Under the pieces are notes generated by a model, which worked only from the letters and a program-made list of their open reading frames with translations, did not search any database and had not been told where the DNA came from. Positions 35,203 to 43,413 of a DNA stretch of 57,548 bases are shown piece by piece. Each line of letters opens with the position of its first letter. Position 1 is the first letter of the stretch. This stretch comes from RGIG5612 sp045600845 (GTDB lineage: Bacteria > Bacillota > Clostridia > Lachnospirales > Lachnospiraceae): contig JAZRYR010000015.1 in the NCBI GenBank assembly GCA_045600845.1, positions 1 to 57,548 of the forward strand, given 5' to 3'. Made by a program: the position numbers and the translations under genes.

Positions 35203-36735
35203 ATGAAAAAACCTGTAGTTTTAATGATTTTAGATGGATATGGCCTTTCAAAGGAGATAAAAGGAAATGCGGTAAAAGCAGCAAAAACCCCCTGCCTGAA
35301 CGAATTGATGAAAAAATATCCTTTTACGGAAGGGCTGGCAAGTGGGTTAGCCGTTGGTCTTCCAGAAGGTCAGATGGGAAATTCTGAAGTCGGGCATTTA
35401 AATATGGGAGCTGGTCGAATTGTTTACCAGGATCTGACACGTATTTCAAAATCCATATCGGATGGAGATTTCTTTCAATTGAAAGAACTTCAGAATGCCG
35501 TTCGTAATTGTAAAGATCATCATTCGGATTTACATCTATTGGGACTGTTATCCGATGGAGGCGTCCATAGCGATATCTCTCATTTATTTGCATTATTGGA
35601 TTTCTGTAAGCAAATGGATTTTAACAGAGTTTTTATCCATTGTTTTATGGATGGAAGAGATACTTCACCGACTTCCGGCGTAGAATTCATGAACAATCTT
35701 ATGGAATATATGAACAAGACCGGTATTGGTAAAATTGCTACGATTATCGGCCGATATTATGCGATGGACCGCGATAATCGTTGGGAAAGAATCGAAAAAG
35801 CATATATGGCTTTGACCAAGGGCATGGGAATTTCGGAAAAAGATCCAATAGAAGCTGTCCGGAAATCTTACGAAAGAGAAGTTACCGATGAGTTTATTGA
35901 ACCTACGGTTATGACGGAAAATAATAGACCTATAGCAGTTATCAAGGATGAGGATTCTGTCATTTTCTATAATTTCCGTCCGGACCGTGCCAGGGAAATT
36001 ACACGTACTTTTTGTGAGGATGAATTTAAGGGGTTTGAACGAGGAAATCGCATAAAAACATTTTACGTCTGTTTTACGGAATATGACTCTGCGATTCTTA
36101 ACAAAAAGGTGGTCTTCCAGGAAGAGGAAATCACGAACACATTCGGAAAATATATATCCCAAAAAGGATTAAAACAAGCCAGAATTGCAGAAACTGAAAA
36201 ATATGCACATGTTACGTTCTTTTTTAATGGTGGTGTCGAAGCTCCGGAACCGGGAGAAGACCGATTCCTTATTCCTTCTCCCAAGGTAGCTACCTATGAT
36301 CTACAGCCGGAAATGAGTGCTCCGAAAGTATGTGAGACATTAATTGATAAAATCAAATCAAAAGAATATGACTGTATTATCATAAACTTTGCCAATCCGG
36401 ATATGGTTGGTCATACCGGCGTTTTCGATGCTGTTGTAAAAGCTTTAGAAACGGTAGACCGCTGTGTTCAGAAAACCTTAGATGCAATTAAAGAAGTAGA
36501 TGGAGTACTTTTCCTTTGTGCCGACCATGGAAATTCAGAAGAGCTGATTAATCTCAAAACGAATGAACCATGGACCGCGCATACGACAAATCCAGTCCCA
36601 TTTATCCTGATAAATGGTCCGGTTGACAAAAAACTAAGAGACGGTGGTAAATTATGTGACATTGCTCCGACTTTATTAGAACTATTAGGTTTAGAAAAAC
36701 CAATCGAAATGACAGGAACAAGTTTACTTATATAA
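35203..36735 (+). CDS. gpmI: 2,3-bisphosphoglycerate-independent phosphoglycerate mutase
   Basis: A 510-residue manganese enzyme of the alkaline-phosphatase superfamily that interconverts 3- and 2-phosphoglycerate. The N-terminal metal site is MILDGYGLS. The catalytic serine is in MGNSEVGHLNMGAGR, the phosphotransferase insert holds GRDTSPTSG, and the second metal cluster includes CADHGNSEEL. It is a third glycolytic gene in the window, apart from fba and pfk. Confidence 0.97.
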   Translation: MKKPVVLMILDGYGLSKEIKGNAVKAAKTPCLNELMKKYPFTEGLASGLAVGLPEGQMGNSEVGHLNMGAGRIVYQDLTRISKSISDGDFFQLKELQNAVRNCKDHHSDLHLLGLLSDGGVHSDISHLFALLDFCKQMDFNRVFIHCFMDGRDTSPTSGVEFMNNLMEYMNKTGIGKIATIIGRYYAMDRDNRWERIEKAYMALTKGMGISEKDPIEAVRKSYEREVTDEFIEPTVMTENNRPIAVIKDEDSVIFYNFRPDRAREITRTFCEDEFKGFERGNRIKTFYVCFTEYDSAILNKKVVFQEEEITNTFGKYISQKGLKQARIAETEKYAHVTFFFNGGVEAPEPGEDRFLIPSPKVATYDLQPEMSAPKVCETLIDKIKSKEYDCIIINFANPDMVGHTGVFDAVVKALETVDRCVQKTLDAIKEVDGVLFLCADHGNSEELINLKTNEPWTAHTTNPVPFILINGPVDKKLRDGGKLCDIAPTLLELLGLEKPIEMTGTSLLI

Positions 36736-36753
36736 ATAACTGGAGGATATATT

Positions 36754-38058
36754 TTGGATAATCGGAATAACACAAACAGAAATAAAGCAACGAATCGACA
36801 AAGAATCATAAATGAGCAAAGAGCAAAAAAGAAAAAGGAAGCCCGTCTCATAAGGATTCTGACTTATGTTGTGGTCGCAATATTAATTGCAGTTATTGTT
36901 TTGATTGTAGTTTCCTGTAATCGTAAAAAGAAGGAAAAAGAGGGCGTGGAAAGTCTTTCTATTCCAGAAACGATAGAAGAAACCGTAACAGAACCAGCGC
37001 GTTCAGAAGTAGAATTAGTTGCCGTCGGGGATGTTCTTATGCATACACCATTATTAAACTATGCAGATAATGGTGACGGAACTTATGACTTTAATAGTAT
37101 CTTTGATGTAATGCGTAACGATATCTCAAAAGCGGATATTGCTGTATGTAATCAGGAAACACCGGTGGATCCAACCTGTGAACCGGATGGAGGCATCTAT
37201 TTTATCTTCAATACACCTCCGGAAATTGTGGATGCAGAAATAAATGCAGGTTTTGACATCGCAACCCAAAGCTCCAACCATACCTATGATATGGGCTCCG
37301 ATGGTGTTTTGAACACGGTTGATTACTGGAAGTCGAAATCGGATAAAATCAAAATGATCGGTGCAAATTCTTCTCAAGAAGAAAGAGATACCATTTTTAC
37401 TTATGAAAAGAATGGTATCACCTTTGCAATGTTGAATTATACCTATGGTCTGAATGGTTTCGAACTCCCTGAGGATATGCAGTATCTGGTAACCATTCTG
37501 GATGATTATAACTATGATCTGATTGTTTCCGATATTCAAAGAGCAAAAGAAATGGCGGATTTTGTTATCGTATTTCCACATTGGGGTTCAGAAGATGTTG
37601 TTGGCGAAACAACCGATTTTCAGGACTATTGGGGCCAGGTATTTACGGAAGCTGGTGCAGATCTTATTATCGGAACCCACCCACATGTTTGCGAGAAAAT
37701 CGAGTGGATAAATGCAAACAATGGTAACAAAGCCCTTTGCTATTATTCTATTGGAAACTACGCCTCCAATCAGCAAGAAACACCAGAAGTATTAGGTGGA
37801 ATGGCAAAAGTTAAAATCGTCAAAGAGAATGGAAAGACATATATTGATGAGACTTCCACAGGAGTTGTTCCGATAGTTACTCATAATGAGTTTCTGGGTA
37901 ATTTCACAGACCGTGTTGTCTGCTATAAACTTTCGGATTATACGGAAGACCTTGCTTATGAACACGATATTTATGTTAACGGAAGAGATAATTTCTCTTT
38001 AGAAAGATTAAATGAACTTTCCAGTGAAATATTTGGAGAATGGATAATTAGTTATTGA
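36754..38058 (+). CDS. CapA family protein (PGA_cap domain), copy 1
   Basis: A 434-residue membrane-anchored protein. It has a basic cytosolic N-terminus and one helix (about 32-50, ending in VVSCN), then an extracytoplasmic CapA domain. The domain is a metallophosphatase-like fold with VAVGDVLMH, NQETPV, QSSNHTYDMG, FPHWGSE and GTHPHV in order. CapA relatives take part in poly-gamma-glutamate capsule export or anchoring; no capBC genes are near, so the role here is open. The start is UUG behind GGAGG. A close paralogue follows after one base. Confidence 0.88.
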   Translation: MDNRNNTNRNKATNRQRIINEQRAKKKKEARLIRILTYVVVAILIAVIVLIVVSCNRKKKEKEGVESLSIPETIEETVTEPARSEVELVAVGDVLMHTPLLNYADNGDGTYDFNSIFDVMRNDISKADIAVCNQETPVDPTCEPDGGIYFIFNTPPEIVDAEINAGFDIATQSSNHTYDMGSDGVLNTVDYWKSKSDKIKMIGANSSQEERDTIFTYEKNGITFAMLNYTYGLNGFELPEDMQYLVTILDDYNYDLIVSDIQRAKEMADFVIVFPHWGSEDVVGETTDFQDYWGQVFTEAGADLIIGTHPHVCEKIEWINANNGNKALCYYSIGNYASNQQETPEVLGGMAKVKIVKENGKTYIDETSTGVVPIVTHNEFLGNFTDRVVCYKLSDYTEDLAYEHDIYVNGRDNFSLERLNELSSEIFGEWIISY

Positions 38059-38059
38059 T

Positions 38060-39328
38060 ATGAATACTCAACAAAAGAGACCAATTAGAAAAAAAGTGAA
38101 CCAACGGCCTACAAGTAAGGCTTATAAAAAGAAGCAAAGAGAAAAAAGACTAATTCGGATTATTACCTATATCATCGTTGCTGCTTTAATTGTAACTTTT
38201 ATTTTATCTGCAGTTTCCTGTAATAAAAAAAATAAGCCGTACCCGGAAGAAATCGAAACAAAAACGGAAGAAGCTGTCCAGAATGATTCGGTTAAATTAC
38301 TGGCAGTTGGTGACATTATTGCCCACGATACCATATTAAATCTGGCAGAAACAGACAATGGCTATGATTTTTCCAGTTTATTTGCCTTATTAAAAAATGA
38401 TATTTCATCGGTTGATCTGGCTATTGCAAATGTGGAGACTCCTTTAGGCGGAGGTCCGTACATCGGCTACCCAGCCTTTAATACACCGGATGAAATGGGT
38501 CTGGCGGTGATAGATTCCGGTTTTGATGTTGCTTTGCAGGCCTCCAATCACTCGATGGATGCCGGAGCAGATGGAATCCACCATTGCATTAATTTCTGGA
38601 AAAATCATAAAAATGAAATTCTAATGGTCGGAATGCATGAATCGGCAGAAGAGGAAAAAGCAATTCCTACAACGACCATCCATGGCATTAAATTTGCTGT
38701 TTTAAATTACACTTATGGTTTAAATGGATATGAGCTTCCAGAAGGAGAAGAGTATCTCCTTACCATCATGGATGATTCTTCTGAAGATTTTATTACAGAC
38801 CAGGTAAAACGAGCTTCAGAAACGGCAGATTTTGTTATTGTTTGTCCACATTGGGGAGAAGAAAATATGTTAGGTGCTCCAAACGATTTTCAAAAGTATT
38901 GGGCAGAACTTTTTACGGAAGCCGGAGCAGACCTGATTTTAGGAACCCATCCACATGTAATCCAGAATATCGAATGGATTACTTCCGATAACGGAAATAA
39001 GTCCTTATGCTATTATTCCCTTGGTAACTTCGTATCGAATCAGCAATACACGGATACCGTTCTTGGTGGAATGGCTTATATGGAAATCAAAAAAGAAAAT
39101 GATCAGATTTCTATAGATAATCCATCGGTAATTCCAGTGGTAACGCATAATGACAAGACTGGTGATCCGGTAGTAATACAAACGTATTATCTTGCTGACT
39201 ATACCCAGGAATTAGCTGACGTTCATGACACTTTATTAAGTGGTTTTAATGAGGACTTTTCCTTAAGTAATCTGCAGCAGAAAGCCAGAAATGTATTTGG
39301 GGATAAAATAAAAGATCGTATCCGATAA
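38060..39328 (+). CDS. CapA family protein (PGA_cap domain), copy 2
   Basis: A 422-residue paralogue of the preceding gene with the same plan: basic N-terminus, one helix (about 33-53), and a CapA domain with LAVGDIIAHD, ANVETPLGG, QASNHSMDAG, CPHWGEE and GTHPHV. The predicted metal and active-site residues are kept in both copies (D, E, N-H, H-W-G and H-P-H), while linkers differ. This points to an old tandem duplication with both copies still under selection. Confidence 0.88.
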   Translation: MNTQQKRPIRKKVNQRPTSKAYKKKQREKRLIRIITYIIVAALIVTFILSAVSCNKKNKPYPEEIETKTEEAVQNDSVKLLAVGDIIAHDTILNLAETDNGYDFSSLFALLKNDISSVDLAIANVETPLGGGPYIGYPAFNTPDEMGLAVIDSGFDVALQASNHSMDAGADGIHHCINFWKNHKNEILMVGMHESAEEEKAIPTTTIHGIKFAVLNYTYGLNGYELPEGEEYLLTIMDDSSEDFITDQVKRASETADFVIVCPHWGEENMLGAPNDFQKYWAELFTEAGADLILGTHPHVIQNIEWITSDNGNKSLCYYSLGNFVSNQQYTDTVLGGMAYMEIKKENDQISIDNPSVIPVVTHNDKTGDPVVIQTYYLADYTQELADVHDTLLSGFNEDFSLSNLQQKARNVFGDKIKDRIR

Positions 39329-39353
39329 AAGAATAGTTTTTTATAAATATTTC

Positions 39354-39382
39354 TTGATATTGATTCATTCTTGTGATAATAT
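39354..39382 (+). promoter_or_regulatory. promoter for secG
   Basis: TTGATA at 39354-39359, a 17-base spacer and TAATAT at 39377-39382, about 32 bases before the secG start. Confidence 0.55.
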
Positions 39383-39414
39383 ATCGTTTGTTAATTTGGT
39401 AGGGAGGTTTGGTT

Positions 39415-39660
39415 TTGTTTTACATAATTGCGACCATAATTATATCCATAGCGAGTGTAGTAATGATTATTGCCATTTGTCTTCAGGAAGGCAAATCTGC
39501 AGGTCTTTCCGGTTCCATCAGTGGAGGTTCCGATACCTATTGGAGCAAAAATAAAGGAAGATCCAAAGAAGGCAAGTTAGAAAAGGTAACAGTTATTGTT
39601 ACAATTGTTTTCTTAGTAATAGCGGTTCTGCTGAATGTAGGATTGTTTACAGGTCATTGA
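39415..39660 (+). CDS. secG: preprotein translocase subunit SecG
   Basis: About 81 residues with two membrane helices (near 2-24 and 59-79) and the family's central QEGKSAGLSGSISGGSDTYW. SecG is the accessory subunit of the SecYEG channel. I choose the UUG at 39415 because GGGAGG (39402-39407) is 7 bases before it; a UUG at 39409 would be too close to that site. It has its own promoter and terminator. Confidence 0.93.
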   Translation: MFYIIATIIISIASVVMIIAICLQEGKSAGLSGSISGGSDTYWSKNKGRSKEGKLEKVTVIVTIVFLVIAVLLNVGLFTGH

Positions 39661-39667
39661 TCGTTCA

Positions 39668-39694
39668 AGCACTCTCAAACGAGAGTGCTTTTTT
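39668..39694 (+). terminator. intrinsic terminator after secG
   Basis: A perfect 9-bp stem, AGCACTCTC / GAGAGTGCT, with loop AAAC, followed by six Ts. Confidence 0.92.
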
Positions 39695-39721
39695 ACAAAT
39701 ATTATAAATGTTAAAACAAGT

Positions 39722-40186
39722 ATGGCAAAAGATAGCATTAAATTAATTTCAAATAATAAAAAAGCCTATCATGATTACTTTATTGAGGACACGTACGAAG
39801 CAGGAATTTCTCTGATTGGTACGGAAGTAAAATCTCTGAGAATGGGGAAATGCAATATAAAAGAGTCCTTTATCAAAGAAAAGCATGGAGAACTTCTGGT
39901 ATATGGCATGAATATTTCTCCTTATGAAAAAGGTAATATTTTTAACCGCGACCCTTTAAGAATCCGAAAGTTGCTTTTACATAAGAATGAAATTCGTAAG
40001 ATTTCACAACAGATTGCCCAACAGGGTTTTACAGTTATTCCTTTAAAAGTATACTTTAAGGGAAGTCTTGTGAAAGTTGAAGTAGGTGTTTGCAAGGGTA
40101 AAAAGTTGTATGACAAACGCGAAGATATCGCTAAAAAAGATCAGCGAAGAGAAGCGGAACGAGAATTTAAAATCAAAAATATTTAA
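39722..40186 (+). CDS. smpB: SsrA-binding protein SmpB
   Basis: A 154-residue RNA-binding protein, partner of tmRNA in rescuing stalled ribosomes. It shows NKKAYHDYFIEDTYEAGI, GTEVKSLRMGK and the C-terminal KKDQRREAEREFK tail. No Shine-Dalgarno is visible before the ATG. Its RNA partner ssrA lies 1.75 kb downstream, separated by two metabolic genes. Confidence 0.97.
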   Translation: MAKDSIKLISNNKKAYHDYFIEDTYEAGISLIGTEVKSLRMGKCNIKESFIKEKHGELLVYGMNISPYEKGNIFNRDPLRIRKLLLHKNEIRKISQQIAQQGFTVIPLKVYFKGSLVKVEVGVCKGKKLYDKREDIAKKDQRREAEREFKIKNI

Positions 40187-40201
40187 GATACAGGTGACAG
40201 A

Positions 40202-41503
40202 ATGGCTATTTGGAATGAAGCAAAAGAATGTATGAGTAGAGATGAAATGACCGCATTGCAAAGTGCACGTTTAAAAAAGATTGTAAATAACGTGTACCAT
40301 AATGTGGAATTTTATCGTAAGAAAATGCAGCAAAGCGGTATTGAACCGGGAGATATTAATGGTATTGAAGACTTGAAAAATCTTCCATTCACAACGAAAG
40401 CGGATTTAAGAGATAATTATCCGTTTGGTTTATTTGCGGTTCCAAAGTCTCAGATTGTGCGTATTCATGCCTCTTCCGGAACAACCGGTAAATCCACCGT
40501 AGTAGGCTATACAAGAAAAGATATTGATACCTGGTGTGAATGCGTAGCCAGATGTCTTACCATGGCTGGCCTTGGTAAGGACGATGTAATTCAGGTTGCT
40601 TATGGCTATGGATTGTTCACTGGGGGCTTAGGTGCGCATTATGGTGTAGAGCATTTAGGAGCAACTGTTGTTCCCATGTCTACTGGAAATACGAAAAAAC
40701 TTGTTAATATGATGATTGATTTCGGTGTTACCGGTTTAATGTGTACCCCTTCTTATCTGATGCATATAGCTGAAGTGATAGAAGAAATGGGTGTCAGAGA
40801 TCAGATTAAGCTGAGAGCTACTTTAAATGGTGCAGAGCCTTGGACCGAAGAAATGCGGAAACAAGTAGAACAAAAATTAGGAATTCAGGCGTTTGATATA
40901 TATGGTTTAAGTGAAATGATGGGTCCTGGTGTTGCCAACGATTGTATTATGCATTCTGGCATGCATGTATTTGAAGATCATTTCCTTCCGGAAATCATTG
41001 ATCCAAACACTTGTGAATCCTTAGAAGATAATGTAACTGGTGAATTAGTCTTTACTTCATTAACAAAAGAAGGAATGCCTCTTTTAAGATACCGGACAAG
41101 AGATCTTACCAGTCTGACTCATGAACCTTGTGAATGTGGAAGAACGACTGCCAGACTTTCCAGATTCAAAGGAAGAAGCGACGATATGCTGATTATCCGT
41201 GGAGTTAATGTATTCCCATCTCAGATTGAGACTGCATTATTATCCATTAACGGAACGACTCCGAACTACCAGATTATTGTTGATAGAGAAGGTGCTCTTG
41301 ATACCTTACAGGTTCGCGTGGAAGTAGAAGAGAAATTCTTCTCTGACGAAATCCGTGAACTGGAAAAATTAACAAAACAGATTGCACATACCATTCAGCA
41401 GGCGATCGGTCTGGCAACACAGGTTAAATTGGTAGAGCCGAAAACCATCGAGCGTACGGATGGAAAGGCAAAGAGAGTTATTGACAATAGAAAGTTTGAT
41501 TAA
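40202..41503 (+). CDS. phenylacetate-CoA ligase family protein
   Basis: A 433-residue adenylate-forming ligase of the PaaK type. The ATP loop is SSGTTGKSTVVGY, with YGLSEMMGPG and RGVNVFPSQIE as later core motifs. Such enzymes make CoA thioesters of arylacetates. In anaerobes they often sit with indolepyruvate ferredoxin oxidoreductase, which is absent here, so the aryl acid used is unknown. GGTGACAG stands before the ATG. An ACT-domain gene follows 14 bases on, a common pairing. Confidence 0.9.
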   Translation: MAIWNEAKECMSRDEMTALQSARLKKIVNNVYHNVEFYRKKMQQSGIEPGDINGIEDLKNLPFTTKADLRDNYPFGLFAVPKSQIVRIHASSGTTGKSTVVGYTRKDIDTWCECVARCLTMAGLGKDDVIQVAYGYGLFTGGLGAHYGVEHLGATVVPMSTGNTKKLVNMMIDFGVTGLMCTPSYLMHIAEVIEEMGVRDQIKLRATLNGAEPWTEEMRKQVEQKLGIQAFDIYGLSEMMGPGVANDCIMHSGMHVFEDHFLPEIIDPNTCESLEDNVTGELVFTSLTKEGMPLLRYRTRDLTSLTHEPCECGRTTARLSRFKGRSDDMLIIRGVNVFPSQIETALLSINGTTPNYQIIVDREGALDTLQVRVEVEEKFFSDEIRELEKLTKQIAHTIQQAIGLATQVKLVEPKTIERTDGKAKRVIDNRKFD

Positions 41504-41517
41504 AACAGGAGGTAATT

Positions 41518-41922
41518 ATGGCATTAAAACAGCTGTCGGTCTTTTTGGAAAACAGAGAAGGTCGTTTGGAAGATTTATTTAATGTTTTTGGTGAAAACAA
41601 CATTGATATTAAATCTTTTTCCTTAGCAGAAAGTACGGAATATGGTGTATTGAGATTAATTGTTTCTGACCCGGAAAAAGCAAAAAGTGCTTTGAGAAAT
41701 GTTGATTTTTCCGCATCACTTACGGATGTGATTGCTGTAGAATTACCAAACGGATTCCGTGGTCTGCAGGATGTAACAGATGCGCTCCCGGCGAATTTAA
41801 ACATCGAATATATGTATGTTCTTTCCACCGAGGAGAAACATCAGGCTGTCGTATTAAAAATTAAAGAAATAGAAACAGTTGAAAAAGTATTAATCGAAAA
41901 AGGTTTTACTTTAGTAGACTGA
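41518..41922 (+). CDS. tandem ACT-domain protein
   Basis: A 134-residue protein made of two ACT domains (about 3-65 and 70-134). The first opens with LSVFLENREGRLEDLFNVFGENNIDI. ACT domains bind amino acids and control enzymes; small free-standing ACT proteins beside PaaK-type ligases are thought to sense an aromatic amino acid or its product. AGGAGG precedes the ATG. It ends 10 bases before the tmRNA. Confidence 0.88.
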   Translation: MALKQLSVFLENREGRLEDLFNVFGENNIDIKSFSLAESTEYGVLRLIVSDPEKAKSALRNVDFSASLTDVIAVELPNGFRGLQDVTDALPANLNIEYMYVLSTEEKHQAVVLKIKEIETVEKVLIEKGFTLVD

Positions 41923-41932
41923 TATATCTTTC

Positions 41933-42280
41933 GGGGCTGTAAAGGTTTCGACGGGGTTTTAGAAGTATCGTAAGCCACTGGTAGCGGGTAACTACCTAAA
42001 AAAATCCAAATTAAAATTAAACGCTAAAACTAATAAATTAGCATTAGCTGCCTAAGCTGCAGCTCGTCGGGTAATAGAGGCCCGCTGCTATTATTTCGGC
42101 GTCATCCTTGCGGGGAACTCTGCACTGTAAGCTTTGCCAGTGTAGAACATTCATGAAGCTACCTTAAACGGAAGTCTGTCATTGGGGATTCGTTTCGGGG
42201 AATTAAAATTTCAATGACTATAGTGGAAGAAAGCTGTATGGAAAAAATTTCGGACGCGGGTTCGACTCCCGCCAGCTCCA
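41933..42280 (+). ncRNA. ssrA: transfer-messenger RNA (tmRNA)
   Basis: The 5' end GGGGCTGTAAAGGTTTCGAC and the 3' end with GGTTCGACTCCCGCCAGCTCC plus the discriminator A make the tRNA-like part. GGGGCUG pairs with CAGCUCC (one G-U). CCA is not encoded. The most likely tag reading frame is 42023-42055, giving AKTNKLALAA and a TAA stop, with the ALAA end read by ClpXP-type proteases. It rescues ribosomes with SmpB. The length is about 348 bases, and a strong terminator follows. Confidence 0.96.
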
Positions 42281-42282
42281 GG

Positions 42283-42319
42283 AAAATAAAAGAACTACCG
42301 TGTGTAGTTCTTTTATTTT
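42283..42319 (+). terminator. intrinsic terminator after ssrA
   Basis: A perfect 16-bp stem, AAAATAAAAGAACTAC with its complement, and a 5-base loop. The 3' arm is T-rich and ends in TTTT. It is nearly symmetrical and might also work from the other strand. Confidence 0.9.
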
Positions 42320-42384
42320 GCTTCAATGAAAAAACATTTTAATTATATACACTTTAATAATTATCCTTTTATTTTAAAATATCG

Positions 42385-42390
42385 TATAAT
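42385..42390 (+). promoter_or_regulatory. -10 element for the GG-leader peptide gene
   Basis: A perfect TATAAT about 34 bases before the start codon. The region upstream is all A and T, and a -35 (TTATCC at 42361-42366, 18-base spacer) is only weak. Confidence 0.45.
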
Positions 42391-42423
42391 AACATATATT
42401 AAAAAGCAAAGGAGAAAAATTAC

Positions 42424-42645
42424 ATGTTAGATAATTTTGACAAAAATCTTAATACCGAACTGACTGAGGACGATCTGGAACAAGTTGTTGGTGGAAAAGG
42501 ATATAATGGAAAAAAAGGAAAAACGAGTATCGCTTGTCCACATTGCCATCAGAATACCAAACGATTCGTTCTGCTAATGGATGGATGGCATTGTCCAGAC
42601 TGCAACAAACTTGCAAAGAAAAAACAAAACACAAAAAGAAAGTAA
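42424..42645 (+). CDS. double-glycine leader peptide with zinc-ribbon core
   Basis: A 73-residue peptide. Residues 1-24 form a class II bacteriocin/RiPP-type leader: acidic, with ELTEDDLEQVVGG ending in Gly23-Gly24, where a C39 peptidase would cut. The 49-residue core is very basic and carries CPHC (38-41) and CPDC (57-60), plus H40, H42 and H56, so it looks like a zinc ribbon. AAGGAG is well placed before the ATG. No C39 exporter or modifying enzyme is in the window. It may be a secreted peptide or bacteriocin, but a leader-like chance match cannot be excluded. Confidence 0.75.
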   Translation: MLDNFDKNLNTELTEDDLEQVVGGKGYNGKKGKTSIACPHCHQNTKRFVLLMDGWHCPDCNKLAKKKQNTKRK

Positions 42646-42656
42646 CAACAGTTTGA

Positions 42657-42755
42657 AAGGCATCGGTTGCATATATATGTATTGTTAAACCTGCGGATAA
42701 AGCAAATGGCATTGAAAGCAAATTCGATGAAATTCTAAAAGAAAACAAAAAATAA
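42657..42755 (+). pseudogene. possible remnant of a small gene
   Basis: An open stretch of 32 codons without a start, following an in-frame TGA, reads as a plausible protein end (VKPADKANGIESKFDEILKE). It lies between the GG-leader peptide and the next membrane protein. It may be the broken tail of a partner gene. I do not recognise the family and the evidence is thin. Confidence 0.25.
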
Positions 42756-42803
42756 TACACTTATCTATATAGATGAATGGCTTGTAAACGTGAGGAGGAA
42801 ACT

Positions 42804-43310
42804 TTGGAATTCGATAATAAAATCTTCAAGAAACATTATGGAAAAATCTACTTAGATATCATTTGGATAGATGTTATCGTATGTGTTATTTTGATTCTTT
42901 TTTATCTTTTGGCATACTTTATTAAGAATATTGATGATAGAACCATGATCAATCTAATGTTTGCTATCGTCATTATTGTATCCATTTCCTTTATATTTAT
43001 TCTTCCGTTTATGATTTTTTCTTATTTAAGTGCCTTAAACAAATCCAAACAGCAGCAGCAGTACTATTCCAAAGGATGCTTAATTGTCGAGTTGCCTTCG
43101 AAGACCGGTTTAAGTTTGGGTTTAAACGACAAAGGTATGTGTCGTTATGAAATAAGCCAGATTTCCAATATCTCTTACACGAGAAGATATATGATAATAG
43201 AGGGCGCTATTAAATTACGGAATCCAAATGATGCAAAGGATCATGGCGTATCCTGCAAGGAATTAAAAGTTCCGATTAATTTTCTTGATTATGACAAGAT
43301 TTTATATTGA
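42804..43310 (+). CDS. small membrane protein beside the GG-leader peptide, unknown function
   Basis: About 168 residues with two strong membrane helices near the N-terminus (about 18-39 and 48-75) and a soluble, mostly beta C-terminal domain (about 90-168). I start at the UUG at 42804, which has GAGGAGG 5 bases upstream; an ATG at 42777 would have that sequence inside its coding region. The fold resembles small two-helix proteins with a PH-like tail, but I cannot name a family. Its position raises the possibility of an immunity or accessory protein. Confidence 0.6.
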   Translation: MEFDNKIFKKHYGKIYLDIIWIDVIVCVILILFYLLAYFIKNIDDRTMINLMFAIVIIVSISFIFILPFMIFSYLSALNKSKQQQQYYSKGCLIVELPSKTGLSLGLNDKGMCRYEISQISNISYTRRYMIIEGAIKLRNPNDAKDHGVSCKELKVPINFLDYDKILY

Positions 43311-43338
43311 AATCGAAAGAATAATAAATAAATTTGAT

Positions 43339-43368
43339 TAGACTTTTATTTGTTGGATACAGTATAAT
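43339..43368 (+). promoter_or_regulatory. promoter for the amino-acid ABC transporter
   Basis: TAGACT at 43339-43344, an 18-base spacer and a perfect TATAAT at 43363-43368, about 45 bases before the UUG start. Confidence 0.55.
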
Positions 43369-43413
43369 CAAGCAGACAAAAAATACAAGCATAGGAAAAC
43401 CACGGTATATAAA

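Noticed and set aside
35665..36162. A 165-codon minus-strand open frame inside gpmI
   Set aside because: It lies fully inside a well-supported gene on the other strand, has no ribosome site and low-complexity composition; a shadow.
42777..42803. ATG at 42777 as start of the two-helix membrane protein
   Set aside because: It has no ribosome site, while GAGGAGG inside this stretch fits the UUG at 42804.
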